The notes under the pieces are model-generated. The model saw only the letters and a list, made by a program, of their open reading frames with translations, searched no databases and was not told where the DNA came from. Made by a program: the position numbers and the translations under genes. Below, in pieces: positions 26,611-36,244 of a stretch of DNA of 64,000 nt. Position 1 is the stretch's first letter. Every line of letters begins with the position of its first letter. The stretch comes from Candidatus Thorarchaeota archaeon (GTDB lineage: Archaea; Asgardarchaeota; Thorarchaeia; Thorarchaeales; Thorarchaeaceae). Where the stretch lies: NCBI GenBank assembly GCA_029855935.1, contig JAGSHN010000012.1:1-64000 (forward strand), in the 5' to 3' direction.

Positions 26611-27876
26611 CTATCGGACCTCCGCCTCCCGCCCCATCTCCTTCAGTACTGACTCCCTGTCTGCCCGGATGACGAATGCCTCTCCGACCAGTCTCTCTAT
26701 TGTTGCCAGATCTTTGAAACCCGACCCCGTGATTGGGACTACGACGGTATCATCCTTTGAAACATCACCACTCGCCACTAGCTGCTCCAGCCCTGCAAGA
26801 CCTGCTGCTCCACTTGGCTCGGCAAATATCCCTTCTGTCCTCGCAAGCTCCACGGTCCACTTCTCAACCGATCTGTCCGTCACAGACACAGCAGTACCAT
26901 TGAAACTCTTGATGTAGACGACTGCGGCATCGCCGTCCCACGGATACGGATCGGCTAGGCCTCCACAGACAGTCTTGGTGGAGTATTTGCTCCTGATGGC
27001 CTCAAAGGACACATCGTTCTTCAGGGACTCAACCACGGGTTGACAAGCCTTAGGCTGAACCGCAACAGGTCGCGGCACTGCATCCGTCCAGTCGAGTTCG
27101 CTAAACTCGACAAGCCCCTTCATTGTTCCCGATAGAAGACCTCCGCTGCCTGTCGGGAAGACTATCCAGTCTGGTACAGACCAACTCATCTGCTCGGCTA
27201 TCTCGTAGCCAAGAGACTTGGTGCCCTCCAACTGAAAGCAGTTGAAGGGGCCAAAGGAGGGTACAGGAATCCATCCGGGGAGTGCTTGTAACTCACTCAG
27301 AAGGCTGGTAGTAGGATCCACTCCGGCCTCTTCTTCTCTCACTCTGAACACCTTAGCTCCCATAGACAGGAGATGAACGAGTTTTCCTCTGGGAACGTGT
27401 TCGGGAACGAGAACCACTGCGGCAATGCCCGCCCTGTTGGCATAGGCCACCATTGAGGCCGCTGCATTTCCTGACGACGCTGACACGACAACAGTTGCGT
27501 TGTCCTGTACGGCCCTGCTCACACCCACGGAGATAGGTCTGTCCTTGAAGGATCCTGTCGGATTTGTGGTCTCGATCTTGAGGAACAGATGCCGAAGTCC
27601 AAGAGCATCTCCAAGCCTCTGGGCCTCGATCAGAGGAGTGTTCCCCTCACCCAGTGAGACCCACGCGCTATGGCGTGTAACAGGCATGAACTCCTCGTAC
27701 CTCCTGCTCCCAAGGACTCTTCGTGACTCTATCTCAGCTCTGGACACTGTTTCGGAGATCCACTGCAGGTCGAGCACGAATTCAATTCGACCACCACAGC
27801 CATCATTTGGAGGTACGGACTCGATATTGTACTCCTTGCCACATCGTGAACAGCGTATTCTCTTGTATACGGGCAA
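26611..27876 (-). CDS. thrC: Threonine synthase
   Basis: The PLP-binding lysine lies in TNPTGSFKDRP, followed by SASSGNAAASMVAYA and FPTGSGGLLSG. An N-terminal zinc ribbon-like CSRCGKE is typical of the archaeal/short-type threonine synthases. It converts O-phosphohomoserine to threonine. The 421-residue length and gene context show no anomaly. Cysteate synthase is a related alternative, less likely because that enzyme is confined to some methanogens. Confidence 0.9.
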   Translation of the reverse strand: MPVYKRIRCSRCGKEYNIESVPPNDGCGGRIEFVLDLQWISETVSRAEIESRRVLGSRRYEEFMPVTRHSAWVSLGEGNTPLIEAQRLGDALGLRHLFLKIETTNPTGSFKDRPISVGVSRAVQDNATVVVSASSGNAAASMVAYANRAGIAAVVLVPEHVPRGKLVHLLSMGAKVFRVREEEAGVDPTTSLLSELQALPGWIPVPSFGPFNCFQLEGTKSLGYEIAEQMSWSVPDWIVFPTGSGGLLSGTMKGLVEFSELDWTDAVPRPVAVQPKACQPVVESLKNDVSFEAIRSKYSTKTVCGGLADPYPWDGDAAVVYIKSFNGTAVSVTDRSVEKWTVELARTEGIFAEPSGAAGLAGLEQLVASGDVSKDDTVVVPITGSGFKDLATIERLVGEAFVIRADRESVLKEMGREAEVR

Positions 27877-28006
27877 GTCTGGTCCTCAATCGTGGGGATT
27901 GAACGTTGCCTGATAAGTCAGTTGCGTCTCGCATGTACTGGACACAAAGATACGATTTTCTCTGGACTGTGAGTCTGCACCCAATGTCCAGACGATGAGC
28001 GAGTCA

Positions 28007-28015
28007 CTTATACTA
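28007..28015 (+). promoter_or_regulatory. Probable TATA box for the CYTH gene
   Basis: CTTATACTA stands out in the divergent intergenic region between thrC and the CYTH gene. A start site about 26 bases downstream would give a short leader before the first in-frame TTG at 28064 and GTG at 28073. Confidence 0.4.
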
Positions 28016-28063
28016 TGGATCAGCCTACTCGTTCGTGTCTGGTCGGCAGAAGATATCCTATGA

Positions 28064-28660
28064 TTGTGGAGCGTGAGGTGGAATAGCATAATCGAGGTTG
28101 AGATCAAGATTCCTCTCACTTCAGAGGGGCGTTCGGCCATCGAGGAGAGTATCGTCAGGATTGGTGGGATCTCGAAGGGCGTTGAGTACCAGTCGGACAG
28201 ATACTACAATCACCCATGTCGGGACTTTGCGACAACGGATGAGGCAGTCCGTCTGAGGGAGCTAGTCGTTCGATCACCTGATTCTGACAGGTCCGTTCGC
28301 TACCTGCAGATGACGTACAAGGGTCCGAAGATAGACCCCTTGTCCAAGACCCGCGATGAGGTCACTATGGAAGTGAGTGACCTAGAGGCCGCTGATACAA
28401 TACTGCGCGCTCTGAGCTTCAGATTTGTGCGAGAGGTTCGGAAGAAACGGTCCACATACCAGATCGGGGACATCAGCGTCTGTGTCGATGATGTGGACGG
28501 GCTGGGTAGCTTTGTGGAGCTGGAGTGTGTGACCTCGTCCCGCGCTGGCGTCACCGACACACGCGAGCGTCTCTTCTCCCTGGCAAGTCAGTTGGGTCTT
28601 GACACACGCAGGGCCACGCGCGAGTCCTATCTCTCCCTTCTTATGAGAGCTCGTCAGTGA
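28064..28660 (+). CDS. CYTH-domain protein (class IV adenylate cyclase/triphosphatase-like)
   Basis: The ExExK signature (IEVEIKIP) opens a CYTH tunnel fold, with alternating charged strands such as AVRLRELVV, YLQMTYKG and SVCVDDVDGLGSFVELE. Members are adenylate cyclases or inorganic or thiamine triphosphatases; archaeal copies are mostly assumed to be triphosphatases. No ATG lies upstream of the signature: TTG at 28064 and GTG at 28073 are available, and a GAGGTGG Shine-Dalgarno-like stretch falls after them, so the true start is uncertain. Confidence 0.85.
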   Translation: MWSVRWNSIIEVEIKIPLTSEGRSAIEESIVRIGGISKGVEYQSDRYYNHPCRDFATTDEAVRLRELVVRSPDSDRSVRYLQMTYKGPKIDPLSKTRDEVTMEVSDLEAADTILRALSFRFVREVRKKRSTYQIGDISVCVDDVDGLGSFVELECVTSSRAGVTDTRERLFSLASQLGLDTRRATRESYLSLLMRARQ

Positions 28661-28666
28661 TGTCCG

Positions 28667-29275
28667 TCAGGAGTTATTGAGTTCCTCTCGCAACTCGTTC
28701 ACGAATGCCTCAAGGACACTGTGCCTCCGCTCAGCAATCCTCTTTGACTCTTCAAGGTACATCAAGTCCCTTAATCTGAGAAGCTTGTCTTCGGCATGTT
28801 TCAGAAACCCCTTCATTCCACGTCCGTCTAGGGCTGCCTGGGCAACTGCTCTAAAGACGCCTATCGCGCCAATTGCATCCAGCTTGTCAGCATCACTGAG
28901 TATCTTTCCCTCCAGTGAGTCGGGCACGAGCCCCTCGCTGAACCTGTGGGTCCTTATGGCATCGGTGACCTGCTGTATCTCCTCCTCCGTGTAGCCCGCC
29001 CGCCTTAGTACCTCTCGTCCCATCTCGGCTGACAGTATCGCATGGGACACTCCCGTTTCCTGCTCACGCGCTCTTCCGATGTCGTGGAGCAGCGCTGCTG
29101 CCCCGACAACTCTCTCGTTGGCACCACACTGCCGCGCCAGTTTCATAGCGATTCGATAGACACGCCTTGTATGATCATAGCTATGAGCCCCCTCTCGACT
29201 CGCCGCAAAGATGCCTTTGACATATGCCTTCACAAGCCTCTCCGCCTCATCAGGATTCATGGGGGTCATACTCAC
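28667..29275 (-). CDS. HD-domain phosphohydrolase
   Basis: The motif HSYDHTRRVYRIA supplies the first metal-binding His, AALLHDIGRARE the HD pair, and ILSDADKLDAIGAIG the later Asp. This is the YedJ/YpgQ-like group of small HD hydrolases, which act on nucleotides or other phosphoesters. The substrate is unknown. Three Met codons near the N-terminus could serve as the start. It converges with the CYTH gene, six bases apart, and is divergent from the large surface-protein operon. Confidence 0.88.
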   Translation of the reverse strand: MSMTPMNPDEAERLVKAYVKGIFAASREGAHSYDHTRRVYRIAMKLARQCGANERVVGAAALLHDIGRAREQETGVSHAILSAEMGREVLRRAGYTEEEIQQVTDAIRTHRFSEGLVPDSLEGKILSDADKLDAIGAIGVFRAVAQAALDGRGMKGFLKHAEDKLLRLRDLMYLEESKRIAERRHSVLEAFVNELREELNNS

Positions 29276-29348
29276 GGGTGACAGGCAGCACGTGATAGGT
29301 GTTTTGTGTGGTCTTCACGATTTCGAGCCACGACCAACAAGAAACGCT

Positions 29349-29393
29349 TTAATTCTTAGACGTAGTGAGGGGTGGTGACTGCCAGTCGCCACC
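29349..29393 (+). promoter_or_regulatory. Promoter and 5'UTR palindrome of the surface-protein operon
   Basis: A TATA-like CTTTAATT at about 29348-29355, preceded by a purine-rich GAAACG that could be a BRE, lies upstream of the 2264-residue gene. At the expected initiation region, GGTGGTGAC (29371-29379) and GTCGCCACC (29385-29393) form a 9-bp stem (one G-U in RNA) around TGCCA. It could be an operator at the start site or a 5'UTR hairpin. The GTG start follows at 29431. Confidence 0.45.
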
Positions 29394-29430
29394 TGTAGCT
29401 CTGATGTGAGTTTGTGAGAGTGATTGTCGC

Positions 29431-32400
29431 GTGTCAGCCGCCAACGTGTCCAAGCGAAAGATGAGCATTACTGCCATCGTTGGCTCAATCATACTGGTGG
29501 CTATGATAGTCTGGGGGACCGTCACTTTCATTCAAGTGCAGGGCGGCAACGCTCGGTCAGAGGTCCCTCATAAGCGGTATTCTGATGTCACGCCATGGCC
29601 ATATGACATTCCTTGGGCTGGAGGCCGCTCGAACTGGTTCAACAACCTCAACTACACCAATCTTCCTCTAGGCCAACAGCTGCCCGAAGACCTGCTGAAT
29701 CATCTCGATGATGTCGTCTTCTATGTGTCACCTGAGGATCCCCCACAGCTGTGGAGATCAGGGTCGTACGACGGATACGATGGTTCCGGATGGAGAAAGA
29801 CCTCACGTACGCAAGTCAACTTCTCATCGTCTGTCATTACTCGAGCCGAGGCTGAGGCCATTGGGAATGAGATATACACGGTCGTCATCAACGTCACAGC
29901 GGGCCCAAGTGTGGGATCCGTAGAGCTGCCCACTTTGTTTCCTTCAATCCTTGTCATCGAGGACTCCTTCACGACCGGCCACATTGAGAATGGCACCTAT
30001 CAGCCCGATGCCGAGTCGCGACTGATTAGCTATGACCTAGAAACGGATGACTACGGGACCCTGCTGTTCAGTCCTCTCATTCAAGCCCCAACCGGGGAGA
30101 ATGTTCTCATCAGCTACGAAGTCACCTACGAGAGCCAAGACCTCCAGTACATTGCCACAAACGCACTGACTGGTGATGCTGCTCCGCCGGACATAGCAAA
30201 TATGTACGGCTCACCTGCTCTCACAGTCGACCTGACGCAACGCGTGATTGACAACATCACTCAGTTCGAGGGTGTGGGTAGCAACGCCTACGAGACCGCA
30301 ATGATAGTGGCAAACTATTTCCAGACCAAGTTCAGTCTTCTGATGAACCAGTCCCAAATCCTTGAGCGTCCGCCAGAGAATCAGGAGGTGACAGACTGGT
30401 TCCTTGAGAGGGGCGGCGGTCTTCCAATGGACTTTGCAACGGCATACTGTGTGTTTATGAGGTATCTGGGCATACCGGCAAGAATGGTCTACGGATATGC
30501 CGTGGGCGATCCTGAGGGCGGTTATCGGACAATCCGTGTTCGGCATATGATGTTCTGGGCGGAGGTATTTGTTCCGCTCAATGACGTGAACGGCGGGCAA
30601 TGGGTTCAGGTCATCCCGCTCCCCCTGCCTCCTGATATGGGCGGCTCAGAGGTTCCTGAGAACACGGAGGCGGGGAACGTGCAGCTCTGGGTGTTCACAG
30701 ACCTCCCACAGGGCTGGGTGGTGATTGGCCACCCGTTCACCCTGAGTGCCATGATGCTCGTCAATGGCATCCCCGTGACACGGGGCGAGCAGATTCTCTT
30801 CCACGACCAGACAGACAGTCATCTCCTTGGCGTCGCGGATATCGTTCAGGGCAAATATCTCCCACTTGCAAACCTGACTTATACATATGATGAGCAGGCC
30901 ACGCCAGGTCCTCACAATATTACTGCAACATTTCAAGGACCGAACTTTGAGGTGTCAAACTACACAATTATCTATGTGGTTGCTCAACCAAACCCCCTCA
31001 CGATGAGTGAGATTCCGGAGCGCTCTGTGTTGGCAAGTACGATTGATGTTGACCTTCAGCTTGGTCTTGACAACTACACCGCTCTGTGGGAGGATACAGT
31101 CCACGTACACGGAGTGATGACAGTCGGAGGGCAACCCGTAGATGGCAGTACGCTCGTGAACAACCAGATTCAGATAATGTGGGATGACGCAATCGTAGGC
31201 AACGCGACAATCCAGTCCGATGGATCCTATCAGTATGACATCTTTGTCGGTCCGACCGATCCTCTGATGTCTGTTGGGACCCACGAGGTCTGGTCTTCGT
31301 ACGCTGGCGAGTATACCCCCCAGGGGATTCCCATTCTACTACCCGCTCGCTCTGAGGACAATTCTACCGTGGATGTCAAGGGACGCATCTCCATATCCCT
31401 GACCGTGACCCCAACTACGGCCTATCGCGGAACGTCGATTCACTATGATGGCACTGCGGAGCTATTGAACGGGACTCCATTGAGACTGGAGTGGATTGGC
31501 ATCTTCTTTGGCGGAACCTACCTGACGTCGGTGCGGAGCAATATCACAGGTGGTTTCTCATACGACTATACAATTCCCAGCGACCACCCTATTGGAGTCT
31601 TTGCTGCACAGGTGAACTGGAGCTCCACCATGGTCGGCATCCTCGGCAACTGGAGCAATTCTGTCGATGTCGACATTCAGGTCAACGGAGCTGATATCAC
31701 CATTACCTCCACCCCCTCAAGTCCGGACCCAGTACACCCGTTCGAGACAATCACAATCTCTGGATACCTGACTGACAAGGTGAACGGCTCGGGTCTTGTA
31801 GGCAAGACGGTCGATATCTGGTGGTATAATGGAACCTCCTACAAGATTGGTTCGGTCACAACGGGAACCGACGGCTATTACGAGTTCAACTATGTGGTCC
31901 CGGGTGGCTACCTTGGATCGGTAAACTACTGGTCTGAGTTCGTGTCCACCACTACGGGTTACGAGGGAGCAACATCCACAACCATGTCCATTCAGGTTGT
32001 CCCTTGGCCCACTGACCTCAGCCTCAGTGTTTCGCCGAGTCCTGCTCATCCCGATGAGGACATCACCATCAATGGCGCGTTGACGGTTCCCGGACAGGGT
32101 GGGAATCCGCTCTCAAACGGAGCCGTTACAATCTGGTGGCAGAACTCGACTGGGAGTTTCAACCTCACAGTGCAGCTGACCAATGCTACGGGCCTCTACT
32201 CGTTTGTGTATCACATTCCGCTCAATCACGAATTTGGCACGGTCTTGGTCTGGGCCGAGTTTGTCTCGCCTTGGCTTGAGTACGAGGACTCCACATCATC
32301 AGTATTCTCGCTCACAGTGACAAACTACACAACCTCATTGTCGATATTCTCCAATCGCAGCTACTACCATCTCAATGAGACAGCCTACATTTGGGGTCGG

Positions 32401-35400
32401 CTGACCTTTGAGAATGGGACGCCCATTGCAGGCCACAATGTTACCCTGTATTGGATCAACAGTACTGGGTCATTCTCTTATCCGCTGGCGACAAACAGCT
32501 CTGGCTGGTTCAACTTCTACTACGCCCTCGACCCCGCGAAGGACAGTGTGGAGAATGTCACAGTCACAGTCGAGTTCATCTCATGGACGCGTCTGCACTC
32601 AGATGCCACCGCATCAATATCCCCCCTTCCTCTACAGCTCTACCAGCTCGACCTCGCAGCCGCTCTCAATGCTTCCCAATACCATCAGGATGAGGCCTTG
32701 TTGCTCACAGGTACGCTGACCTTCCATGAGAATGGTGCAGGAATAGCCGGTGAGACGATATATGTCTACTATCGCAACTCAATGGGTCTGTTCCAGTATC
32801 TCAAGGTCACCAACAGCTCAGGAGGGTTCTCCTTTCAGTACAACTTCACATTGAACGATACGCTTGGCGCAATCTATGTCTGGGCCGAGTACAATAGCAG
32901 TAATCAGCTCTGGGCTGATGCTCAATCGGCCAATCGGACCGCCACAGTCATCCTGTACTCTCTATCTCTGACAACCTTCACCAACTCGACCTCATATCAT
33001 CTCAACGAGACAATCCACGTCTACGGGCAACTGACGTTTCAACACAACGGCACTGCAATTGTGGGGGAGTCCGTTACAATCTGGATGCTTTGGAACAATG
33101 GCACGCAACATAGTTTTGCGGGATATGTGACCAATGCGACAGGATACTACAACTTCTACTACAATTGTTCCGTGACCAAGGACTCTGCGGCGACCATTAC
33201 CATCTGGGCCAAGTACGTACGTACCAACGTGTTATGGGATAATGCCTCATCATTACCTGGCAAGGATGTTGACCTGATACTCTATCCCCTCACTCTGACG
33301 CTGAGCAGTCCAAGCCCCATCTACCTCGACGAACCGCTGGTGTTCACTGGCCAGCTGACGCACCAGGGAGGGAGTCCCCCACTGGCCTCACAGACTGTGA
33401 ACATCTACATCCTGCAGGGATCGGACTGGGTATTGCTCACATCTGCCGTCACGAACAGTACTGGCCATTTCGTGGTCAGCGTGTCCGGTGCACTCACGGC
33501 TGAAGGGACCTACTACTTCAAGGCCAACTACTCGAGTACCAACCCGCTGAATGCTGATGCAGAGACTCCAACAAGCATCACTGTTGACGCCCAGAGGTAT
33601 CCTATCTTCGTAGACATCTGGGTCACACCGACCACCGTCAAGCTCAACGAGTCAGTACTGATTCAGGCGCAGTTGACCTTTGGTAACAACGCGTCTGCGG
33701 TTGTCGGCGAGACTGTGCTCCTGCACTGGTACAACGGCACCGACTATGTGATCCTCTCTGCCGTGACCAATGGAAGCGGATTCGTCACTCTCAACTACTC
33801 CGATTTGGAGGGCCACACGGTCTGGACTGGCATTGAGGTATATGCCACCTTCGCGGGCACGTGGCTCTTGGGAGCCAACAGCTCGGTGCACGTGAGCGTC
33901 ATACTCGAGCAGTGGCTGACACTCATCACTGGTTTCACAACGTATGGTCAGGCATCGTTCTATATCTTGGACTACATCCACATCAATGGGACACTCTACT
34001 ACGACTTGCCGGGGCCAGACAAGCCATTTGCGTACGTAGATGTGACAATCCTGTTGGATGGCAACCCAGTCGGTACCGTGACCACGCTCTGGAATGGCAC
34101 GTTTGACGCATTCTGGAGGATTCCCGATGATGCGTCAGAGGGTTCGCATCAGCTTAGTGTGGCCTTTATGTCGCCGTACTCTTGGATTGCAGACTACGAG
34201 ACCTCCCCCACAACGGTTGTCTTCAACAAGTACGACCTTGTATGGACGTTTGATGCCACTCCTCAGGATCCCGTATATCTGACAGAGATGCTGAGTGTCA
34301 GTGGCACGGTCTATCTCAGCAACGGCACGCCACTCGCCAACGAAGAGGTGACTCTCTACTGGCTGCTCTCAGGCGCAACGACATCAACGATTATTGCGCA
34401 GTTCTCAACAGCTCCTGACGGTTCATTCAGTTATGCGTTTAGTGTTGGCGAGGACACCGCCACGGGCCCAGCACAGATCTGGGCGTACTGTGCTCCCACC
34501 CAACCGTACATCAACTCTGGAGCCAGCACTCATGTGAATCTGAACATTAGTGCAATCCCAGTCGACCTGAATATCGCTCCCTACCCGACACTGTTCTATC
34601 GTGGCGAGCGGTTCCGTGTGACGGGGCATCTCGCGTGGGGCAACGGTACTGGCGATGATATGGTCGGCTACTCCGTGGGACTCTACATCAATGGCGAGCT
34701 GATGGCAGCAAACATGACAGGCTCGGACGGCAGCTTTATTCTTGTCTTTGATTTCAACTGGACCTATCCTGTGGGGGCCGTACCCACGAGGATTGCCTTT
34801 CTGAGGCCCAGTATCGCCTTTGAGGAGACTCAGACAGGTCCTGTTACCGTCGAGATTCACGACAGGATAACAATCACACTTGACTCTCCAACGGTCTCAA
34901 TGATCGTGTTTGGGGAGACCCTCACAATATCTGGTGTTGTGAACAACGCTCATGCCGCTGTTGCTGGAGTTCCTCTGATTGTGCTTATCGATGGCTCTAG
35001 GTCGTCCTTTGCCACAGGAAACAGTCTTCCTAATGGCACATTCTCTCTCTCCCTTGTCGTATCGGACTCTCTTGCGCCGGGTGACCACAACTTCTCTGTC
35101 GCTCCTGACTCGGACTACTACGAGCTTAGCGAAAGCGTGGCGGGCTGGGACATTGCTGTCTACATCGGCAGTGACCTCTCAGTCTACGTGCCATCGGCCG
35201 AATCGGTCACCCGCGGGGAGAACTTTACGGTTCAGATTCGTCTGCTTGACCAGTACGGCCAGAGCGTGGTGGGTATTGTCACCGTCTACTTGAATGACAC
35301 TGCCTTGCAGTCTATTGAGGTGGACTCGACCACTTGGGCATCATTCGAACTGACAGTGCCCACATCTTGGTCAGAGAGCGGATACTACTTTGTGAAGGTA

Positions 35401-36225
35401 GAGTATGCGGGAGACCGTCCGAACTACATCAACGGCTCCTCTGCAGTGGCCAATACTCCCATTCATGTCTTTGCAAACGCCGAGGTGGTTCTCGACTCCC
35501 CATCAGGTGACACGATTGCTGTCGGGACGTCCCTTGTCATCAGTGGCACATTGGTGGACGACTCTGCCTCCGCGTTCCCCGTGGCCGGAAGGACACTCAC
35601 AATAACTGTAAATGGTCAGAGCAGTACTGTCATCACTGATCAAGATGGCAGGTTCTCGGTCGTGGCTGTGGACCGAACCCTTAATGGTACGTACTCGATC
35701 AGAATTACGCTGAGCACGAGCACGGGCACAGACATCACTGTGTCGAGCTTCACAGTCCTAGCTCAGGCAAACACAGGTGGTAATATGCAGCTTGCAGACC
35801 TACTGATTCCGGGGATAGCGCTTGCCGCTGCTGTTGTGGCAGTGCTACTGTATCTGTACTTCGTGCGTGGCTACTTCAGAGGCCGTGCGCCGACTGTTGG
35901 CATCGACATCGCTGGAAAGCTTCGGAATATCAAGCGCTTGGCCGATGCAGGCAAGTATGATGCTGCAGTGTCATTGGCGTACCGTACCTTTGAGCAGATG
36001 TGCGGAATCAAGACTGGTGACGAGCGGAAGAGCTCGGAGACATCCCGCGAGTACTTGGAGCGCGTGGTGAAGTCACTGCCAGTCGACCCCGCCACCGTCG
36101 AACAGTTCGTGGAACTATACGAGGAGGCACGATTCTCGCATCACCAGGTCACCCGCGAGAAGTACGAGGATGCAATCAGAATCTTCACAGACCTGTATCC
36201 GCGCATTGAGATTAGTCCCAAGTAG
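29431..36225 (+). CDS. Giant cell-surface protein: inactive transglutaminase-like domain, ~16 Ig-like repeats, C-terminal membrane anchor
   Basis: The 2264-residue protein has an N-terminal membrane segment (about residues 13-33), then a region like TgpA-type transglutaminases (LWRSGSYDGYDGSGW). The core GLPMDFATAYCVFMRYLGIPAR aligns with G-x-C-x-DFA, but the catalytic Cys is Pro332. The His of HAW is Met374 (MFWAEV) and the Asp of WVPxDP is Ile395 (WVQVIP). From about residue 430 to 2110 there are some 16 tandem ~100-residue Ig-like repeats with shared elements (YHLNETI-x-V-x-G-QLTF, VTNSTG, F-x-Y). Many Asn-X-Ser/Thr sites suggest glycosylation. A second membrane span (about 2124-2147) leads to a ~117-residue cytoplasmic DUF4129-like tail. 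It heads an operon with DUF4350, MoxR, DUF58 and membrane genes. Start is GTG. Confidence 0.85.
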   Translation: MSAANVSKRKMSITAIVGSIILVAMIVWGTVTFIQVQGGNARSEVPHKRYSDVTPWPYDIPWAGGRSNWFNNLNYTNLPLGQQLPEDLLNHLDDVVFYVSPEDPPQLWRSGSYDGYDGSGWRKTSRTQVNFSSSVITRAEAEAIGNEIYTVVINVTAGPSVGSVELPTLFPSILVIEDSFTTGHIENGTYQPDAESRLISYDLETDDYGTLLFSPLIQAPTGENVLISYEVTYESQDLQYIATNALTGDAAPPDIANMYGSPALTVDLTQRVIDNITQFEGVGSNAYETAMIVANYFQTKFSLLMNQSQILERPPENQEVTDWFLERGGGLPMDFATAYCVFMRYLGIPARMVYGYAVGDPEGGYRTIRVRHMMFWAEVFVPLNDVNGGQWVQVIPLPLPPDMGGSEVPENTEAGNVQLWVFTDLPQGWVVIGHPFTLSAMMLVNGIPVTRGEQILFHDQTDSHLLGVADIVQGKYLPLANLTYTYDEQATPGPHNITATFQGPNFEVSNYTIIYVVAQPNPLTMSEIPERSVLASTIDVDLQLGLDNYTALWEDTVHVHGVMTVGGQPVDGSTLVNNQIQIMWDDAIVGNATIQSDGSYQYDIFVGPTDPLMSVGTHEVWSSYAGEYTPQGIPILLPARSEDNSTVDVKGRISISLTVTPTTAYRGTSIHYDGTAELLNGTPLRLEWIGIFFGGTYLTSVRSNITGGFSYDYTIPSDHPIGVFAAQVNWSSTMVGILGNWSNSVDVDIQVNGADITITSTPSSPDPVHPFETITISGYLTDKVNGSGLVGKTVDIWWYNGTSYKIGSVTTGTDGYYEFNYVVPGGYLGSVNYWSEFVSTTTGYEGATSTTMSIQVVPWPTDLSLSVSPSPAHPDEDITINGALTVPGQGGNPLSNGAVTIWWQNSTGSFNLTVQLTNATGLYSFVYHIPLNHEFGTVLVWAEFVSPWLEYEDSTSSVFSLTVTNYTTSLSIFSNRSYYHLNETAYIWGRLTFENGTPIAGHNVTLYWINSTGSFSYPLATNSSGWFNFYYALDPAKDSVENVTVTVEFISWTRLHSDATASISPLPLQLYQLDLAAALNASQYHQDEALLLTGTLTFHENGAGIAGETIYVYYRNSMGLFQYLKVTNSSGGFSFQYNFTLNDTLGAIYVWAEYNSSNQLWADAQSANRTATVILYSLSLTTFTNSTSYHLNETIHVYGQLTFQHNGTAIVGESVTIWMLWNNGTQHSFAGYVTNATGYYNFYYNCSVTKDSAATITIWAKYVRTNVLWDNASSLPGKDVDLILYPLTLTLSSPSPIYLDEPLVFTGQLTHQGGSPPLASQTVNIYILQGSDWVLLTSAVTNSTGHFVVSVSGALTAEGTYYFKANYSSTNPLNADAETPTSITVDAQRYPIFVDIWVTPTTVKLNESVLIQAQLTFGNNASAVVGETVLLHWYNGTDYVILSAVTNGSGFVTLNYSDLEGHTVWTGIEVYATFAGTWLLGANSSVHVSVILEQWLTLITGFTTYGQASFYILDYIHINGTLYYDLPGPDKPFAYVDVTILLDGNPVGTVTTLWNGTFDAFWRIPDDASEGSHQLSVAFMSPYSWIADYETSPTTVVFNKYDLVWTFDATPQDPVYLTEMLSVSGTVYLSNGTPLANEEVTLYWLLSGATTSTIIAQFSTAPDGSFSYAFSVGEDTATGPAQIWAYCAPTQPYINSGASTHVNLNISAIPVDLNIAPYPTLFYRGERFRVTGHLAWGNGTGDDMVGYSVGLYINGELMAANMTGSDGSFILVFDFNWTYPVGAVPTRIAFLRPSIAFEETQTGPVTVEIHDRITITLDSPTVSMIVFGETLTISGVVNNAHAAVAGVPLIVLIDGSRSSFATGNSLPNGTFSLSLVVSDSLAPGDHNFSVAPDSDYYELSESVAGWDIAVYIGSDLSVYVPSAESVTRGENFTVQIRLLDQYGQSVVGIVTVYLNDTALQSIEVDSTTWASFELTVPTSWSESGYYFVKVEYAGDRPNYINGSSAVANTPIHVFANAEVVLDSPSGDTIAVGTSLVISGTLVDDSASAFPVAGRTLTITVNGQSSTVITDQDGRFSVVAVDRTLNGTYSIRITLSTSTGTDITVSSFTVLAQANTGGNMQLADLLIPGIALAAAVVAVLLYLYFVRGYFRGRAPTVGIDIAGKLRNIKRLADAGKYDAAVSLAYRTFEQMCGIKTGDERKSSETSREYLERVVKSLPVDPATVEQFVELYEEARFSHHQVTREKYEDAIRIFTDLYPRIEISPK

Positions 36226-36244
36226 AGGCCGGATGTGAGTCGGA

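Noticed and set aside
29431-36225. Active transglutaminase or protease reading of the giant gene
   Set aside because: None of the three catalytic positions keeps its residue by alignment of conserved flanks.
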